In this document: positions 18,767 to 29,164 of the stretch, piece by piece | Numbering within the stretch: position 1 is the first letter of the stretch | Layout of the letters: every line of letters begins with the position of its first letter | Source of the DNA: Clostridia bacterium | GTDB lineage: Bacteria; Bacillota; Clostridia; DUPQ01 | DNA length: 46,685 nt | Reading direction: 5' to 3' | Assembly (NCBI GenBank): GCA_016929655.1 | Contig: JAFGIJ010000168.1 | Coordinates: 1 to 46,685 of the forward strand | The notes under the pieces: generated by a model | Told to the model about the DNA's origin: nothing | Databases searched by the model: none | The model's input: the letters and a program-made list of their open reading frames with translations, nothing else | Program-made: the position numbers and the translations under genes

Positions 18767-19840
18767 CTATTTTTGAGCTTCCATTAATTTCTGCTTCAGC
18801 TCACCTTCAAGTACAGTAAGTTCCTTTTCAGCGGCTGCACGTGCAGCTTTGCCCTCCTGCTGGATGCGAAGGCTTTCGGTTATTGTCTCTATTAGGTCTG
18901 TATTGACCTGTCGCAGGGTTTCTATTTCTACAATTCCGCGCTCAGCTTCTTTTGCAGTCTCAATAGTTCCGGTCTTAAGCATTTCTGAATTCTTTTTAAG
19001 AAGTTCATTGGTGGTATCGGTAACATCCTTTTGTATTTTTAAGGCCGATTTTTGTCTGAACAGGGTAATAGCTATAACAATCTGGTTCTTCCACAGTGGA
19101 ATGGTATTTAAAATTGAAGACTGAATCCTCTCTACCAATACCTGGTCATTGTTTTGGACAAGCCTGATCTGCGGCATCGCCTGTATGGATACCATCCTCG
19201 AAAGTTTAAGGTCATATACCCTTTTTTCAAAGCGGTTGATCATTGCCTGCATATCCCGCAGTTCCTGTGCTTTTACAGGATCATCTGAATCTTCGGCTTC
19301 TTTTCTAAGAGCCGGCAGAACAACCTCATTCAATTCCCTGAGTTTAATTTCGCCGGCTGCAATATATACATCCAGCTGTTTCAAATATTCACCATTTTTA
19401 TCATACAATTGATCCAGCAACTCAATATCCCTGAACAAAGAATCACGGGTATCTTCAAGTTTGACAACAATTGAGTCAATCTGTACTGAGAGTGTATTGT
19501 ACTTCCCAATGAATTTTTTGATTTTTCTGGAAACCCTCTTTAATAGACCTTTGGAATTACTGCCTGAAATCCCATCAACATCGATTTCCTTGACATTTAC
19601 CATCAATTCATTGAGAGCTTCTCCAGCAAAGCCGGCATCCTTGCTGCGAACCTGGTCGAGTACTGTATCGGAAAAATCTGCGATATCACTCTGTGCCCCA
19701 ACACCGAATTCAATAACTGCCTGCGAATCCGTTATGTCTATACCACCGGCTATTTCCCTGGCTTTGACTATTTCTGTCTCAGACAGGTTTTCAAGACTAA
19801 AGTCCTGTCCTATTACCATTACTTCAGAATCTTTTCCCAT
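18767..19840 (-). CDS. telA: toxic anion resistance protein TelA family
   Basis: Family-typical C-terminus NNDQVLVERIQSSILNTIPLWKNQIVIAITLFRQKSALK; adjacent to xpaC-like gene. Confidence 0.9.
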   Translation of the reverse strand: MGKDSEVMVIGQDFSLENLSETEIVKAREIAGGIDITDSQAVIEFGVGAQSDIADFSDTVLDQVRSKDAGFAGEALNELMVNVKEIDVDGISGSNSKGLLKRVSRKIKKFIGKYNTLSVQIDSIVVKLEDTRDSLFRDIELLDQLYDKNGEYLKQLDVYIAAGEIKLRELNEVVLPALRKEAEDSDDPVKAQELRDMQAMINRFEKRVYDLKLSRMVSIQAMPQIRLVQNNDQVLVERIQSSILNTIPLWKNQIVIAITLFRQKSALKIQKDVTDTTNELLKKNSEMLKTGTIETAKEAERGIVEIETLRQVNTDLIETITESLRIQQEGKAARAAAEKELTVLEGELKQKLMEAQK

Positions 19841-19857
19841 AATAATCCCCTCTCGGT

Positions 19858-20508
19858 TTATAATTCATTATTTCCTTCTTCAGGTTCAATCAAACCCCTT
19901 GATGCAAGGGTTTTTTTCAAAACTTCAATTTCAACATCCAGTTCAAGTAAATTATTTTCATGGAGTTTGTCTATTTGTTTATCTGCAGACTGTCTTAAGA
20001 GAATCATTCCTTCAGCAGCCTTTTTGAGGGATGTGCTGATCTCTTCGCTCTTTTCAGGAACATTGAACAACTTGACCGACTGGTCAACTATCGTCTCAAG
20101 TGATGAAAGCATTGTATTCAGATATCTTCTGGCCTGCTTGAAATCTGTTAGATCACCCTTGACGATTTCAGATATCTTTTTGAACCTATCTGTGATCAAA
20201 TCGAGTTCAGCCCTCATTTTATCGTCCTTGAGTTTAAAATAATTTCTTCTGACAGCCTGAACGCGCTGATCTGCATTTTTGAAATAATCGGCAACTTCAC
20301 CGGCAGTAATTCCATCCGCTACCATTTCATTTCGTTTCTTCTTCTGTCTGGAGTTGTACACAAGAAGACTGACGCTTATAAGAATAACAATCAGAATTAA
20401 AAAACCCAGAACCCACCAGAACAGTTTTCTGAAAAGAATAAATGCAGCAACGGCTATTATCAAAAAAACTATTGAGGCTGCCGAGCAACCCTGTCTGGAA
20501 TCATTCAT
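19858..20508 (-). CDS. XpaC-like (5-bromo-4-chloroindolyl phosphate hydrolysis) protein
   Basis: Two N-terminal TMs, helical domain LNTMLSSLETIVDQSVKL; pairs with telA. Confidence 0.75.
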   Translation of the reverse strand: MNDSRQGCSAASIVFLIIAVAAFILFRKLFWWVLGFLILIVILISVSLLVYNSRQKKKRNEMVADGITAGEVADYFKNADQRVQAVRRNYFKLKDDKMRAELDLITDRFKKISEIVKGDLTDFKQARRYLNTMLSSLETIVDQSVKLFNVPEKSEEISTSLKKAAEGMILLRQSADKQIDKLHENNLLELDVEIEVLKKTLASRGLIEPEEGNNEL

Positions 20509-20611
20509 TATATTTCTCCTGTTTCAAAACCGACTTCCAATGAAATTATATCACAGTGATGTAAAGAATTTATTATATGAAAGAAAGGCTTTGGATGGTA
20601 ATATATAGACT

Positions 20612-20986
20612 ATGAAAAATATAAAGGCCTTTGCAATAATATTGCTGATCTGGTTTGCCGGAGAGCTGTTGAGCAATTTGATAAATAATATAATAGTTAT
20701 ACCGGGTTCCATTCTTGGGTTTATTATATTATTCTTATTGCTGCAGTTTAGGGTTCTGAAAGTCGGTATGCTGGCAGAAATGGCAGACTTCTTCCTTGAA
20801 CACATGACATTGCTTCTAATACCAATAGCTATTTCATTCATAAGCTACTTCAAGGTAATAGGGGAGAGTATTGTCCCTATACTCATCACAGGAGTGGTTG
20901 TAACCATTGTTTCAATGATCCTGACAATGAAGTTCGTTGACATTCTTGTTTCCGTTTCCAATAAAAGAAGGGAGACAAAGAAATGA
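20612..20986 (+). CDS. lrgA: CidA/LrgA family membrane protein
   Basis: IPGSILGFIILFLLLQFRVLKVGMLAEMADFFLEHMTLLLIP. Confidence 0.9.
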   Translation: MKNIKAFAIILLIWFAGELLSNLINNIIVIPGSILGFIILFLLLQFRVLKVGMLAEMADFFLEHMTLLLIPIAISFISYFKVIGESIVPILITGVVVTIVSMILTMKFVDILVSVSNKRRETKK

Positions 20987-21663
20987 ACCAACTCCTTCCG
21001 GGTCTTTTGATAACATTTTTCCTATATATGATTTCAAGTTATATAAAAAGCAGAATAGGGATTCAGTATATCAACAAATATTTGATTGCCGCTGTAATTG
21101 GTATTGCTTTCATGCTGATTTTTAAAATTCCTTATGAGACATATAAACCCGGCGGTGACTTTATAACATTTTTCCTTTCACCAATGGTTGTCATACTGGC
21201 AATACCCCTCTATAGAAATTTCCATGCCATAAGCAAACACAAGATAATTTTCATAGTGGGCTGCATGTTTGCCGTAGGTTTGAATTTCGTCCTGTTATTC
21301 ATTGCTTTGAGATTCTTTGCAGTGGATGATGTTCTAAAAACGGCCATATACACAAAATCAATTACAGGTGCCATGGCAATGGCATTGAACGAGACCCTTG
21401 GAGCGGACCCCAGTCTTGCCATTTTGCTGGTATCCTTTGCCGGAATTACAGGTGGCCTTACGGGAGGATTGATAATTAAGTGGTTTAAAATCAAGAGCAC
21501 CATGGCAAAGGGAATCGGAATGGGGGCAGTATCACACCTGGTAGGGTCAATGACAATACATGAACACAGCGGGGAAGAGGCCGGAGCTGTAGCAAGCACA
21601 ACCCTTGGAACCGTCGGAATAATGACAGCCATACTTCTTCCGCTTATAATAAATCACCTGTGA
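20983..21663 (+). CDS. lrgB: CidB/LrgB family membrane protein
   Basis: KSITGAMAMALNETLGADPSLAILLVSFAGITGGLTG...GMGAVSHLVGSMTIHEHSGEEAGAVASTTLGTVGIMTAILLP. Confidence 0.92.
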   Translation: MNQLLPGLLITFFLYMISSYIKSRIGIQYINKYLIAAVIGIAFMLIFKIPYETYKPGGDFITFFLSPMVVILAIPLYRNFHAISKHKIIFIVGCMFAVGLNFVLLFIALRFFAVDDVLKTAIYTKSITGAMAMALNETLGADPSLAILLVSFAGITGGLTGGLIIKWFKIKSTMAKGIGMGAVSHLVGSMTIHEHSGEEAGAVASTTLGTVGIMTAILLPLIINHL

Positions 21664-21665
21664 AA

Positions 21666-21689
21666 AAGGGCACCCGTCAGGATGCCCTT
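21666..21689 (+). terminator. intrinsic terminator after lrgB
   Basis: AAGGGCA ... TGCCCTT hairpin immediately after the lrgB stop. Confidence 0.65.
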
Positions 21690-21702
21690 ATATTAAATTG
21701 GT

Positions 21703-21909
21703 TCAGGCAAGGATAAAACATACGATTCCAAAGGCGAATACTACTCCGGCGGCAACCCATGCGGTTGTAACGGCGCCTTTATCAGTCATCTTCTTACCCA
21801 TCTTCATCTTTATAAGCTTGATGAGTCCCGGTGATTTCTTATAGGCAGCAAAACCAACTCCCAGTGCATACAGCATGCACGCAATTCCTCCAATAATCCA
21901 TCCAGTCAT
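21703..21909 (-). CDS. small two-TM membrane protein
   Basis: 68-aa ORF with hydrophobic segments at both ends; AGGAG upstream. Confidence 0.55.
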   Translation of the reverse strand: MTGWIIGGIACMLYALGVGFAAYKKSPGLIKLIKMKMGKKMTDKGAVTTAWVAAGVVFAFGIVCFILA

Positions 21910-21948
21910 GATTTTTCTCCTTTCAATATAAAATGGTAGCCCATTTAA

Positions 21949-22956
21949 TCAACTTTTCTCCAGTCCGCTTCTTACCCTGGGAATCATAACAATGAAGACC
22001 ACTGCACAAAGAGCAATTATTATGCCCGTGTATAGAAGCATCCTTGGCCATGTAGCTGTTTCGGACAGGACTTCACCTGTGCCCTTGTAGGTCCAGTAAT
22101 AAGGAATCCACCATACAGTCCACTGCCATTTATCAGATACTGCCTCAGCAACGGCAACTGCTCCTCCCACAGGAAAGAATATCATTTTGAAACTGGCAAC
22201 AGCGGTCATCATATCGTCATTTGCCAGACCCTCCACGAAGCCAATAAGCAGACTCAGCATGGTTGCAGACAGAACAACAAGGAGCATCTGTCCGATATTA
22301 ACATAACCGAATCCTGTGATTAAAAGAACAGTTATGGATCCGTATAGCGGGAGCAGCAGCCCCATCATGCTTTTCCCCAAAACAAAACCCATCCTCGATA
22401 CAGTTGTTACATTTATTGCGCTAATTGTATTGTCACCCTTTTCCTCGACGATATTTATAGCAATCAGCATTCCTCCCAGGATTGATCCAAACAGTATGCT
22501 TATATTGACCAGCATCTTTTTAAACGGTGGAGTGTTTCTTCCAAGTTCTATTATCTCTGCAGTGGAATCCTCAATGTCATACCCAAGTGTATAAAGGACC
22601 TGGAGTGTCTTTGCAAAATCAACAATTGCCTGATTTTCATTTCCCTGGGTCAAAATGTAATATTCGTCTCCGTCACGAAGGATACCGATGTAGTCGTCAC
22701 GCTTTTCCACCCTTTCACGAACTGCTTCTTCATTTTCAAACAGACTGACTCTGGCGAAGTTTTCCAGATACTCTTCCTGTACAGGGTTTTCTCCATCTAC
22801 AAGTGCCAGCCGTACAGTGGAATCGTTGATGCTGGGTGCAAGGGCATTGATTGCCAAGGCAAATATAATCGGCATTGCCAGAAGCCATATTGTAATGAAT
22901 TCCCTGGTGTTAATACGTAAATCCCTTATGAATATTGCCCAAATTTTCTTAAACAT
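21949..22956 (-). CDS. ABC-2 type transporter permease
   Basis: N-terminal TM, large extracytoplasmic domain, C-terminal TM cluster; next to ABC ATPase. Confidence 0.85.
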   Translation of the reverse strand: MFKKIWAIFIRDLRINTREFITIWLLAMPIIFALAINALAPSINDSTVRLALVDGENPVQEEYLENFARVSLFENEEAVRERVEKRDDYIGILRDGDEYYILTQGNENQAIVDFAKTLQVLYTLGYDIEDSTAEIIELGRNTPPFKKMLVNISILFGSILGGMLIAINIVEEKGDNTISAINVTTVSRMGFVLGKSMMGLLLPLYGSITVLLITGFGYVNIGQMLLVVLSATMLSLLIGFVEGLANDDMMTAVASFKMIFFPVGGAVAVAEAVSDKWQWTVWWIPYYWTYKGTGEVLSETATWPRMLLYTGIIIALCAVVFIVMIPRVRSGLEKS

Positions 22957-22975
22957 TATATAACTCCCTTCTCTG

Positions 22976-24094
22976 TCAGGCCGTCAGGCTTTTTTTATGC
23001 TTTGCAGTGGCCCAGATAAACAGAACCGAACCTGCTGCCAGGAAGCCAAGTGACAGAAGAAGCACATAACCCGCATTTCCGCCTTTGACTATAATCTCAC
23101 TGAATCCCTGAATAATATAATATGCAGGGAGCAGTTTTATCCAGAAGGGTTCCCATCCCGGAATGAAATAAGCTATTGCAGGAAGCATCATAGCAACCAT
23201 AAGTACATAAATTGCATTAAAAGCCTTGGCCATTGATCTGAAATAGGCGGATATCAGCAATCCTATGCCGGAAGCAAAGAATCCGGTTGTAATCAGAAAC
23301 AGCAGCATCAGCAGATAGTCGGGTTTTCCTCCCATGACAGGAATTATTATTATAGCTGTCGTGACTATGGATGTAACCGTAATTACAAGGGTCTTGCTCA
23401 TAAGATATTGCCAGACAGATGAGGCCGTGACAGCATATGCCTTTATGATTCCCTGTTCTTTATCAAGGAATATATATGCGGCTATTATGAACATTCCCAT
23501 GAGACTTCCATTGAATGTAAGCAATGAAGGAATAGTATGTTCGCGATCACTTAAAACAGTGTATTCCGTTGACAAAGACCTGACTTCCTGGTCTTCAACG
23601 GCTGCCTCAAGGGTTGCCAGATTACTGTTGTGAATAACCTTATAGAGATTTTTCAACCTGTCTGTTTCATAGCCTTGCAGATAGTACTTATAGCTGGTAA
23701 CAGGCGGTGATACCGACATGTCAACTTTTATTACCGCACCAAGCTGCTTCTTATTATCTGCAAGTTTAACAAGATCATCTTCAGATTCCACAAGATAAAT
23801 TTTTCTGTCTTCTGTTTCATAGTAGGTAACAGGAATCAATTCTTTTTTAATCTTTATTTCCATTTTATCTGCAGTGTTGTCCGAATCCTCGTCCAAAAGC
23901 CTTGCTTCAAATGCAGCAGCATTTTCAACAGGCATATCAAGATAAAGATACTCAGTTGTACTGTTGCTGAAGTTTTCAGGAATTGCAAAAAGTACTACAA
24001 CAAGGATAATAATGGCAAAGAATAGTTCAATATAGAAGTAGAAGCTTCTTGATGCCAGCTTCAGCTCCTTTGTAAAACTGTACCATAGTTTCAT
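22976..24094 (-). CDS. ABC-2 type transporter permease
   Basis: Same architecture as the neighbour; start 24094 chosen because upstream ORF sequence overlaps the ATPase gene. Confidence 0.85.
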   Translation of the reverse strand: MKLWYSFTKELKLASRSFYFYIELFFAIIILVVVLFAIPENFSNSTTEYLYLDMPVENAAAFEARLLDEDSDNTADKMEIKIKKELIPVTYYETEDRKIYLVESEDDLVKLADNKKQLGAVIKVDMSVSPPVTSYKYYLQGYETDRLKNLYKVIHNSNLATLEAAVEDQEVRSLSTEYTVLSDREHTIPSLLTFNGSLMGMFIIAAYIFLDKEQGIIKAYAVTASSVWQYLMSKTLVITVTSIVTTAIIIIPVMGGKPDYLLMLLFLITTGFFASGIGLLISAYFRSMAKAFNAIYVLMVAMMLPAIAYFIPGWEPFWIKLLPAYYIIQGFSEIIVKGGNAGYVLLLSLGFLAAGSVLFIWATAKHKKSLTA

Positions 24095-24095
24095 T

Positions 24096-24950
24096 TTATA
24101 CAAGCCCCCTTCCGGTAACCTTGATGAATATTTCTTCAAGGGTAGCTTCCTTGGTATGCATCGTCTGGATTTCATAGGTGTCAAGTAGTTCCTTTATCCT
24201 GTTCCTGTCTTTTGCCTCAACGGTTGAAAGTGACTCCCTGGCCGAATCATTGTCTTTGATGTATTCAATGTCAACAAATTTTGCACCATACTGCAGTTTC
24301 AGATTCCTGGGTGAATCAATCAGCTTGATTTCACCGTCAACAATGAATGCAACCCTGTCACACAATTCATCTGCAATGAACATATTATGTGTTGTAAGGA
24401 AAGTCGTAACTCCATTTTTCTTTTCATTCCAGATAATGTCCTTGATTGTTGCTGCAATGGCCGGATCAAGACCGGTGGTGGGTTCATCCAAAAACCATAA
24501 TTTCGGATTGTTTATCATTGACCTTGCAAATGTCAGCCTGTGCTTCATACCTTTGGAAAAATCGCCGGCCTTTAAATTAGCCTTGTCACCAAGACCAACC
24601 AACTCAAGAAGTTCCTGCGGGTCCTTGGTTTCAACATCAAAAAGTTTTGCATAAAATGCCAGGTTTTCCTTCGCAGTCATCTTGTTATACACATTTGACT
24701 GCTCAAAGGACATGCCTATGTCATTGAACATTTTCTTTGAAAACTTCTTTGCATCATAGCCGGCAACGGTTACCTCACCCTTTTGGAGCTGCAGCAGGCC
24801 GGTAAGCACACCCTGTGTAGTGGATTTCCCGGCTCCTGAAGGTCCGAGGAATCCGAAGATCTCACCTTTTTCGACCTCAAAGCTTGCGTCCTTTACCGCA
24901 TACTTGTCATCCTTGCTGTAGGAATGATATAAATTCTTAACCTTAATCAT
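24096..24950 (-). CDS. ABC transporter ATP-binding protein
   Basis: Walker A GPSGAGKST, LSGG-like signature FSKGMKHRLTFARS, Walker B LWFLDEPTTGLD. Confidence 0.95.
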   Translation of the reverse strand: MIKVKNLYHSYSKDDKYAVKDASFEVEKGEIFGFLGPSGAGKSTTQGVLTGLLQLQKGEVTVAGYDAKKFSKKMFNDIGMSFEQSNVYNKMTAKENLAFYAKLFDVETKDPQELLELVGLGDKANLKAGDFSKGMKHRLTFARSMINNPKLWFLDEPTTGLDPAIAATIKDIIWNEKKNGVTTFLTTHNMFIADELCDRVAFIVDGEIKLIDSPRNLKLQYGAKFVDIEYIKDNDSARESLSTVEAKDRNRIKELLDTYEIQTMHTKEATLEEIFIKVTGRGLV

Positions 24951-24988
24951 GTTTTCCCTCCTTATTTGTCCGCAGTATCTATTGGCAT

Positions 24989-25600
24989 TTATTTATAAAA
25001 GGCCTTTTTAAGTATTTTCATGTACTCTTCAAAATCGGCTGTGATTTTGTCGTAATCGTAGTTTTTCTTTTTAAGAAGATCATCCAAAAGTTCCATGCTG
25101 TATTTCTCGATGACCCAGTTGATTATTTTCATTGTTCTTTCCATATCGAGGTCCGGCTTGAACTTTGAATAGTCAATGTTATGTACATAAACCTTTTCAA
25201 GAAGACCCGGTGCAAAATCCTCCCTGTATGCATATATTTCATCGATGCTTTTATCGGTAAGTATAGTAGTAAAGAATTCAAAGACTTTGGGAAAACGAAG
25301 TGTCAGTCTTCCTTTAATTATCGCTACCTGCATGAGCCTGTTGAAAAAATCCGTTTCACTCCAGTCAATTTCGTTCTCAAGTGTTTCAATTACTGTGTTT
25401 ACAACATATTTTTCCAGATAATTAAACAGACTTTCCTTGGTGTCAAAATAATGGAACAACAGCCCCTTTGAAATACCGGCTTTCTTTACAATAATATTAG
25501 TAGATGCCTTTTTATACCCGCTTTCAGCAAACTCCTCCAATGCGGCATTTATTATTCTGTCTCTTTTTTCAGGATCCATGTTTTTAAGTACTTCATCCAT
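24989..25600 (-). CDS. TetR family regulator
   Basis: RDRIINAALEEFAESGYKKASTNIIVKKAGISKGLLFHYFDTKESLF HTH. Confidence 0.93.
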   Translation of the reverse strand: MDEVLKNMDPEKRDRIINAALEEFAESGYKKASTNIIVKKAGISKGLLFHYFDTKESLFNYLEKYVVNTVIETLENEIDWSETDFFNRLMQVAIIKGRLTLRFPKVFEFFTTILTDKSIDEIYAYREDFAPGLLEKVYVHNIDYSKFKPDLDMERTMKIINWVIEKYSMELLDDLLKKKNYDYDKITADFEEYMKILKKAFYK

Positions 25601-25616
25601 CTTCTACCCCTTCTTA

Positions 25617-25667
25617 TTGACCACACTGGTCAGTGGTATAATAACACCGTTGACCAATGTGGTCAAC
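25617..25667 (-). promoter_or_regulatory. promoter with two TetR-type palindromic operators
   Basis: TGACCA-CAC-TGGTCA (25618-25632) and GTTGACCA-ATG-TGGTCAAC (25649-25667); minus-strand -35 TTGACC/17 nt/-10 TATTAT overlaps the second. Confidence 0.8.
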
Positions 25668-25763
25668 AAATATTTTCAAAAATCTTAAAAAACCTTTCAA
25701 AATGTCATATTGGATAGCACAGAAGTCGTTTGGTGTTTTTGTAAAATAGGATATAATATCCCC

Positions 25764-26501
25764 ATGAAAGAAGAAAAGAAAACAAAGTTCAAGCTTGAAA
25801 AAAATCAGATATGGTCCGGTGCTGTGCTTCTGGCGATAGTAATTGCAATCATGGTTTTATACTTCATAGGTAAAAACAAGGGCTGGTTCTCTATGTTTGA
25901 TTCAGTTGAAGAACTCCAGGAGTTTGTTTCCGGATATGGAGTCTGGGCACCTTTGATATTCTTTCTTCTGCAGGTTGTACAGGTTATCCTTGCACCGGTA
26001 CCGGGAAGCGTTACGACTCTTTTTGGAGGTGTGTTCTTCGGTTTTTGGAAAGCCATGATAATCTCAGTTGCCGCCGTTTTTACAGGGTCAATGATACTGT
26101 TCCTCATGGCCAAATATCTCGGGAAACCTCTCGTAACAAGACTTATTGGAGAAGAGCGGGTAGAAAAATACATGAAAAATATGTCTGCGCGTCAATTCTG
26201 GGTATTATTCATGATGTTCATGATGCCATTCTTTCCTGATGATGTTCTGTGCCTGATGGCAGGGCTGACGGCTATAAGACTCCCTGGTTTTGCACTGATG
26301 GTTCTGGTAACAAGACCATGGGGCTTGATTTTCAGCGCACTGGTGGGTTCTGGAGTAATCACTGTTCCGATATGGGGCTGGGTAATAATCGGTCTCATTT
26401 CCGCTTTTCTGCTGTTTGTATCAATAAGATATCCTGAAAAGCTTGAGGAATGGATGAGTGACAAGGTTCTGAATATTCTAAGGAAAAAAAGCCGGAATTA
26501 A
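25764..26501 (+). CDS. VTT (TVP38/TMEM64, SNARE-associated) family membrane protein
   Basis: FFLLQVVQVILAPVPGSVTTLFGGVFFGFWKA..., FPDDVLCLMAGLT; start at 25764. Confidence 0.88.
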   Translation: MKEEKKTKFKLEKNQIWSGAVLLAIVIAIMVLYFIGKNKGWFSMFDSVEELQEFVSGYGVWAPLIFFLLQVVQVILAPVPGSVTTLFGGVFFGFWKAMIISVAAVFTGSMILFLMAKYLGKPLVTRLIGEERVEKYMKNMSARQFWVLFMMFMMPFFPDDVLCLMAGLTAIRLPGFALMVLVTRPWGLIFSALVGSGVITVPIWGWVIIGLISAFLLFVSIRYPEKLEEWMSDKVLNILRKKSRN

Positions 26502-26511
26502 AGTTCCGGCT
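26490..26511 (-). terminator. intrinsic terminator for adh, overlapping the VTT gene 3' end
   Basis: AGCCGGAA / TTCCGGCT, followed by TTTTTTT on the minus strand. Confidence 0.75.
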
Positions 26512-26532
26512 GATAACTTAATAATTCATTGA

Positions 26533-27696
26533 TTATTTATATGATCTCTTTAATATTTCCAAAGCATCAGCTTTTGTTAGCTTTACAGGGTCAAAATTGA
26601 ACAATCCACCCATGGTATCAAAGGCGTTGTCTACATATTTTCCCAGATTTTCATCATCAATTCCAAAGTCAGACATTTTTAGATCCCGCACACCACATGA
26701 TTCCTGCAGGTATATAAGCTCACGAATGAAATCCTCGGGTTTATCAGCATTTTTTTTGCCAAGAGCCTGGGCCATTCTGATATATTTCTCTGCACATGCA
26801 TCAATGAAGTGGAGGAAATATTCCTCAGACAGCAATATCAGTCCTGCACCGTGGGGAAGTTCAGGGTGAAACGCACTCAAAGCATGCTCAAGGGAATGCT
26901 GTGATATACAGCTCGAAGTTGACTCAACAAAACCTGATAATGTGTTTGCCAAAGCCACATCTGTACGAAAATCAATGTCATCACCATCTCTTACTGCCTT
27001 GGAAAGAGAACGACCTATTAGTTCGATGCTCTTCAAGGCAAACATATCACTAATTTCTGTTGAAATATTTGCAATGAATCCTTCGGCTGCATGGAAAAAG
27101 GCATCAAAACCCTGGAATGCAGTCAGTTTAGGAGGAACCGTTGTCATAAGATCAGGATCAACAATAGAAATTGTCGGGAAAGTCTTTTCATAGCCAAAAC
27201 CTATTTTTTCATTTGTTCTTTCCTTTGTTACAACAGTCCATGGATCTGCTTCAGTACCGGTTCCTGCTGTAGTTGTAATTGCAATCAATGGAAGAGGATC
27301 ATTGGGTACCGGTTTGCCTTTTCCGGTTCCTCCGCTTATGTAATCCCAATAGTTACCCGGATTGTTTGCCATGACGGCAATACTTTTGGCTGCATCAATG
27401 CTACTTCCTCCGCCCAAACCGATGATATAGTCACAACCGTTGTTTCTTGCGGCCTTTGCGCCTTGTGTAATTGAAGTCAGTGTAGGATTTGGGCTTATTT
27501 TATCAAAGACATAAAACTCAGAACCGTTTGATGATATGAGATTCTGGACTTTTTCAAGATAACCGGTTCTTTTCATCGATTTACCAGAAGAAATAACTAT
27601 AAGAGCTTTTTTCCCGGGAAGCTTGATTTCTCCAAGTGTATTTATTTTTCCGCTACCAAAGAATATCTTTGCAGGCATAAAATAATTGAAATTCAT
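26533..27696 (-). CDS. iron-containing alcohol dehydrogenase
   Basis: GLGGGSSIDAAKSIA, TTAGTGTEADPWTVVT, LEHALSAFHPELPHGAGL. Confidence 0.92.
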   Translation of the reverse strand: MNFNYFMPAKIFFGSGKINTLGEIKLPGKKALIVISSGKSMKRTGYLEKVQNLISSNGSEFYVFDKISPNPTLTSITQGAKAARNNGCDYIIGLGGGSSIDAAKSIAVMANNPGNYWDYISGGTGKGKPVPNDPLPLIAITTTAGTGTEADPWTVVTKERTNEKIGFGYEKTFPTISIVDPDLMTTVPPKLTAFQGFDAFFHAAEGFIANISTEISDMFALKSIELIGRSLSKAVRDGDDIDFRTDVALANTLSGFVESTSSCISQHSLEHALSAFHPELPHGAGLILLSEEYFLHFIDACAEKYIRMAQALGKKNADKPEDFIRELIYLQESCGVRDLKMSDFGIDDENLGKYVDNAFDTMGGLFNFDPVKLTKADALEILKRSYK

Positions 27697-27957
27697 ATAT
27701 CTATCCTCTTTCTAATCTATAATCTATTCCTTATTTTAATGCTAGAAATGACAATATGCAAATATAATTATTCTAAAAAAAATTGCAATTATAAACAAAA
27801 TATAGACAAATGTATTTTGTAAATTCTAATTTAAGGAATTGCTATAAACATACATCTTGTTATTTCATGACTCTCTATCCTTTGAACATGTCATTGCATC
27901 TGTGGATTGAATACCCTTCTCACGAGATAGTATTTCGTGTTTAACGTTCATTTTCTA

Positions 27958-28620
27958 TTAATCCTTTTTCTTGATTTCATATGGTCTGTCAAAACGCCGT
28001 TCATATACTCCATTAACCTTAAGTATCCTGTCCCAATACATGCCGTTAAGATTCATATGGTTTAAAATGAATCTCACAATGACACCGCGTTTTCTTGTTC
28101 TACTAAGGTATTCAGTTGCCTCGTAATCAAAGGGTTCTAGATTTTCTATGTTTCTGGCAAGTTTTTCATAGACCAACTTTTTCTTGCCGAAATAATTGTC
28201 CGGTGCAATCTGAAGGGCTTCGCTGCCTCCCATCCTGATCCCCCCGGAATACTTCATCCCCATCAGGGATGCAAAAAGCTTTGTATACTTTTCCACAACG
28301 ATTGACTGGGATGCTTCGGGAAACCCGGAATGTATAATAAAATATATTTGTTTACCTAAAAAAATATTTTTATATTCATACATGGATTCCATCAATTCCT
28401 TTGTAATTCCAGGCATTGCATCTGTGTAAAGAGGGAAAATGACGAGGAATGAATCACAACCCTGGATTTCTTTAAGCAATGTGCTGTTTTTGCATATATC
28501 AACTGCAAAGACTTTGGTTACTTCAGTGTTTTCCGACATTACAGAGGTCATCCATTCAGTAATACGGTTAGAATTGCTTTTTCTTCCTCTGGGAGAACCA
28601 TTAATGATTGCTAATTTCAT
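27958..28620 (-). CDS. flavodoxin-like NAD(P)H-dependent oxidoreductase
   Basis: INGSPRGRKSNS flavin-binding start, LVIFPLYTDAMPGITKELME. Confidence 0.8.
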   Translation of the reverse strand: MKLAIINGSPRGRKSNSNRITEWMTSVMSENTEVTKVFAVDICKNSTLLKEIQGCDSFLVIFPLYTDAMPGITKELMESMYEYKNIFLGKQIYFIIHSGFPEASQSIVVEKYTKLFASLMGMKYSGGIRMGGSEALQIAPDNYFGKKKLVYEKLARNIENLEPFDYEATEYLSRTRKRGVIVRFILNHMNLNGMYWDRILKVNGVYERRFDRPYEIKKKD

Positions 28621-29152
28621 ATATCAGAACCTCCTTTATTTCTTCAGGTCCGACCGTTTTTTTAAAAGTACGGTTTGCATGAAAATTGAGTGAAAGACGA
28701 TCCAGTGTATCGAATGTAATTCCAACAGCCTCATCCATGGAATTTCCACCATATAGAATCAGACCAAGAGATGGATTGTTTTCATAACGCTGCGGATGAT
28801 GGCACTCACCGTCAAATAATTTAATATAGGGCAGTACAATCGGAATCATCCTGTCCATGGTCTTTTTTGTAAGTGCGGATAAAAAACCGGTAATCAGAGG
28901 GGTAATGAATATCAGCATATCAGAAGAGGGATACTTTGATAGAATTTCATCCATGCCATCCCTATAAATACATTTCCCCGGGGTCTTTGTCCAGCATCCG
29001 AAGCAACCGGTACAGAAATTAATGTCCATGTCCCTGACTCTGAAATGACTTATATCATGCTCGCCGGAAATAATCCCGACGGCTTCATCAAGCCTGGTTT
29101 CGTATTCTTCCCATCCGGTTTTTGGTGTCCCATTTATTATTAGTATATTCAT
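28601..29152 (-). CDS. NADPH-dependent FMN reductase family protein
   Basis: IINGTPKTGWEEY..., CTGCFGCWTKTPGKCIYRDGMDEIL typical of this family. Confidence 0.85.
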   Translation of the reverse strand: MNILIINGTPKTGWEEYETRLDEAVGIISGEHDISHFRVRDMDINFCTGCFGCWTKTPGKCIYRDGMDEILSKYPSSDMLIFITPLITGFLSALTKKTMDRMIPIVLPYIKLFDGECHHPQRYENNPSLGLILYGGNSMDEAVGITFDTLDRLSLNFHANRTFKKTVGPEEIKEVLIYEISNH

Positions 29153-29164
29153 AATTTAACCACC

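Noticed and set aside
19461-20027. 188-aa plus-strand ORF opposite telA/xpaC
   Set aside because: Spans two genes in antisense; no supporting signals.
27697-27957. AT-rich 260-bp gap with an imperfect hairpin CACGAGAT/ATTTCGTG
   Set aside because: Could be a promoter region or weak terminator; the hairpin is imperfect on the relevant strand and I could not support a specific element.
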